From Planctomycetaceae bacterium (lineage in GTDB: Bacteria; Planctomycetota; Planctomycetia; Pirellulales; PNKZ01), in contig JAEUIN010000226.1 in NCBI GenBank assembly GCA_016793115.1, positions 62,001 through 126,000 of the forward strand: DNA of 64,000 nucleotides. Direction: 5' to 3'. Numbering within the stretch: position 1 is the first letter of the stretch; each line of letters starts with the position of its first letter. The notes under the pieces are model-generated. The model made no database searches. It had not been told where the DNA came from and saw only the letters and a list, made by a program, of their open reading frames with translations. The translations under genes were made by a program, and so were the position numbers. Of this stretch, positions 63,768-64,000 are shown piece after piece.

Positions 63768-64000
63768 CCAAAAAACCTCCAAGATTCCGCAAATCCCGCA
63801 GAAACACGCCGCCGCCCGGACACGGTCGGGGACTTTCCGCAGGTACGACATAAAGACGCTCGCCCACGGCGGGTTATTTGTGCCTCCGGTGACGCACCCA
63901 AGCGGCTTGCCGCAAGGGCTGCAGGCGGGGTTGTAACGGCCGCTAAAGCCCGCTGAAACCGCCTTTTTTCGCCCCGTGGTGATTGCTCTAGGCAAGTGCG
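63768..64000. other. Window end, no gene recognised
   Basis: This is presumably the promoter region of the PSD1 gene. Open frames run through it, but none shows a signal or domain. Confidence 0.4.

Overview
The window looks like chromosomal DNA of a GC-rich planctomycete (Pirellulales-type). The evidence is two pairs of planctomycete-specific protein families (DUF1552 with DUF1592/PA14/cytochrome c, and DUF1501 with PSD1/cytochrome c), a DUF1559 prepilin-like protein, a kinase fused to DUF1080, LamG and leucine-rich segments, a sulfatase, an adhesin with the N-terminal LEPR-XLL-type motif, and integrase and serine-recombinase remnants of the type scattered through planctomycete genomes.

Layout. 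1-144 is the start of a thiol peroxidase that runs off the left edge. 0.36-4.1 kb is a DUF1552/DUF1592 pair. 4.5-13.1 kb holds an alpha/beta hydrolase, a sulfatase, a propeller-type glycosidase-like protein and a very large kinase. 13.1-16.3 kb has a tRNA-Pro(GGG) followed by a graveyard of serine and tyrosine recombinase remnants. 16.35-21.15 kb is the most striking locus: two Family 2B encapsulin shell genes (each with an inserted cyclic-nucleotide-binding-like domain) followed by a cysteine desulfurase with a long disordered-looking N-terminal cargo extension. 21.5-23.6 kb has a DUF1559 protein and a BON/TM/carboxypeptidase-regulatory-like protein. 24.0-30.1 kb is a sulfur-assimilation block: a YezD-family gene, a sigma-54-dependent activator transcribed divergently from it, then sulfate ABC transporter genes sbp-cysT-cysW-cysA. 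30.5-41.2 kb is a run of same-strand exported proteins ending in a 1419-residue TPR-CHAT protein. 41.8-43.9 kb is an ECF sigma factor with an SDR oxidoreductase and a DUF1330 protein. 44.7-50.1 kb is a giant repeat/cadherin adhesin. 50.1-58.1 kb is a complete kdp potassium-uptake operon with its two-component system and two tiny membrane ORFs. 58.4-63.8 kb is a PQQ-propeller protein with a DUF1501/PSD1 pair.

How the parts fit. The encapsulin/cysteine desulfurase operon, YezD and the sulfate importer all point to sulfur acquisition and handling, so 16-30 kb can be read as a sulfur neighbourhood. Two strong sigma-54 promoter matches lie face to face between yezD and the activator gene. The ECF sigma gene and the SDR-DUF1330 genes each carry the same promoter-like motif with identical spacing, which suggests a small autoregulated regulon. 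The recombinase remnant next to tRNA-Pro ends inside the tRNA, and its last codons also form the hairpin just downstream of the tRNA.

Starts were chosen by Shine-Dalgarno-like sequence and family length. All assignments come from reading the sequence; no database search was run.
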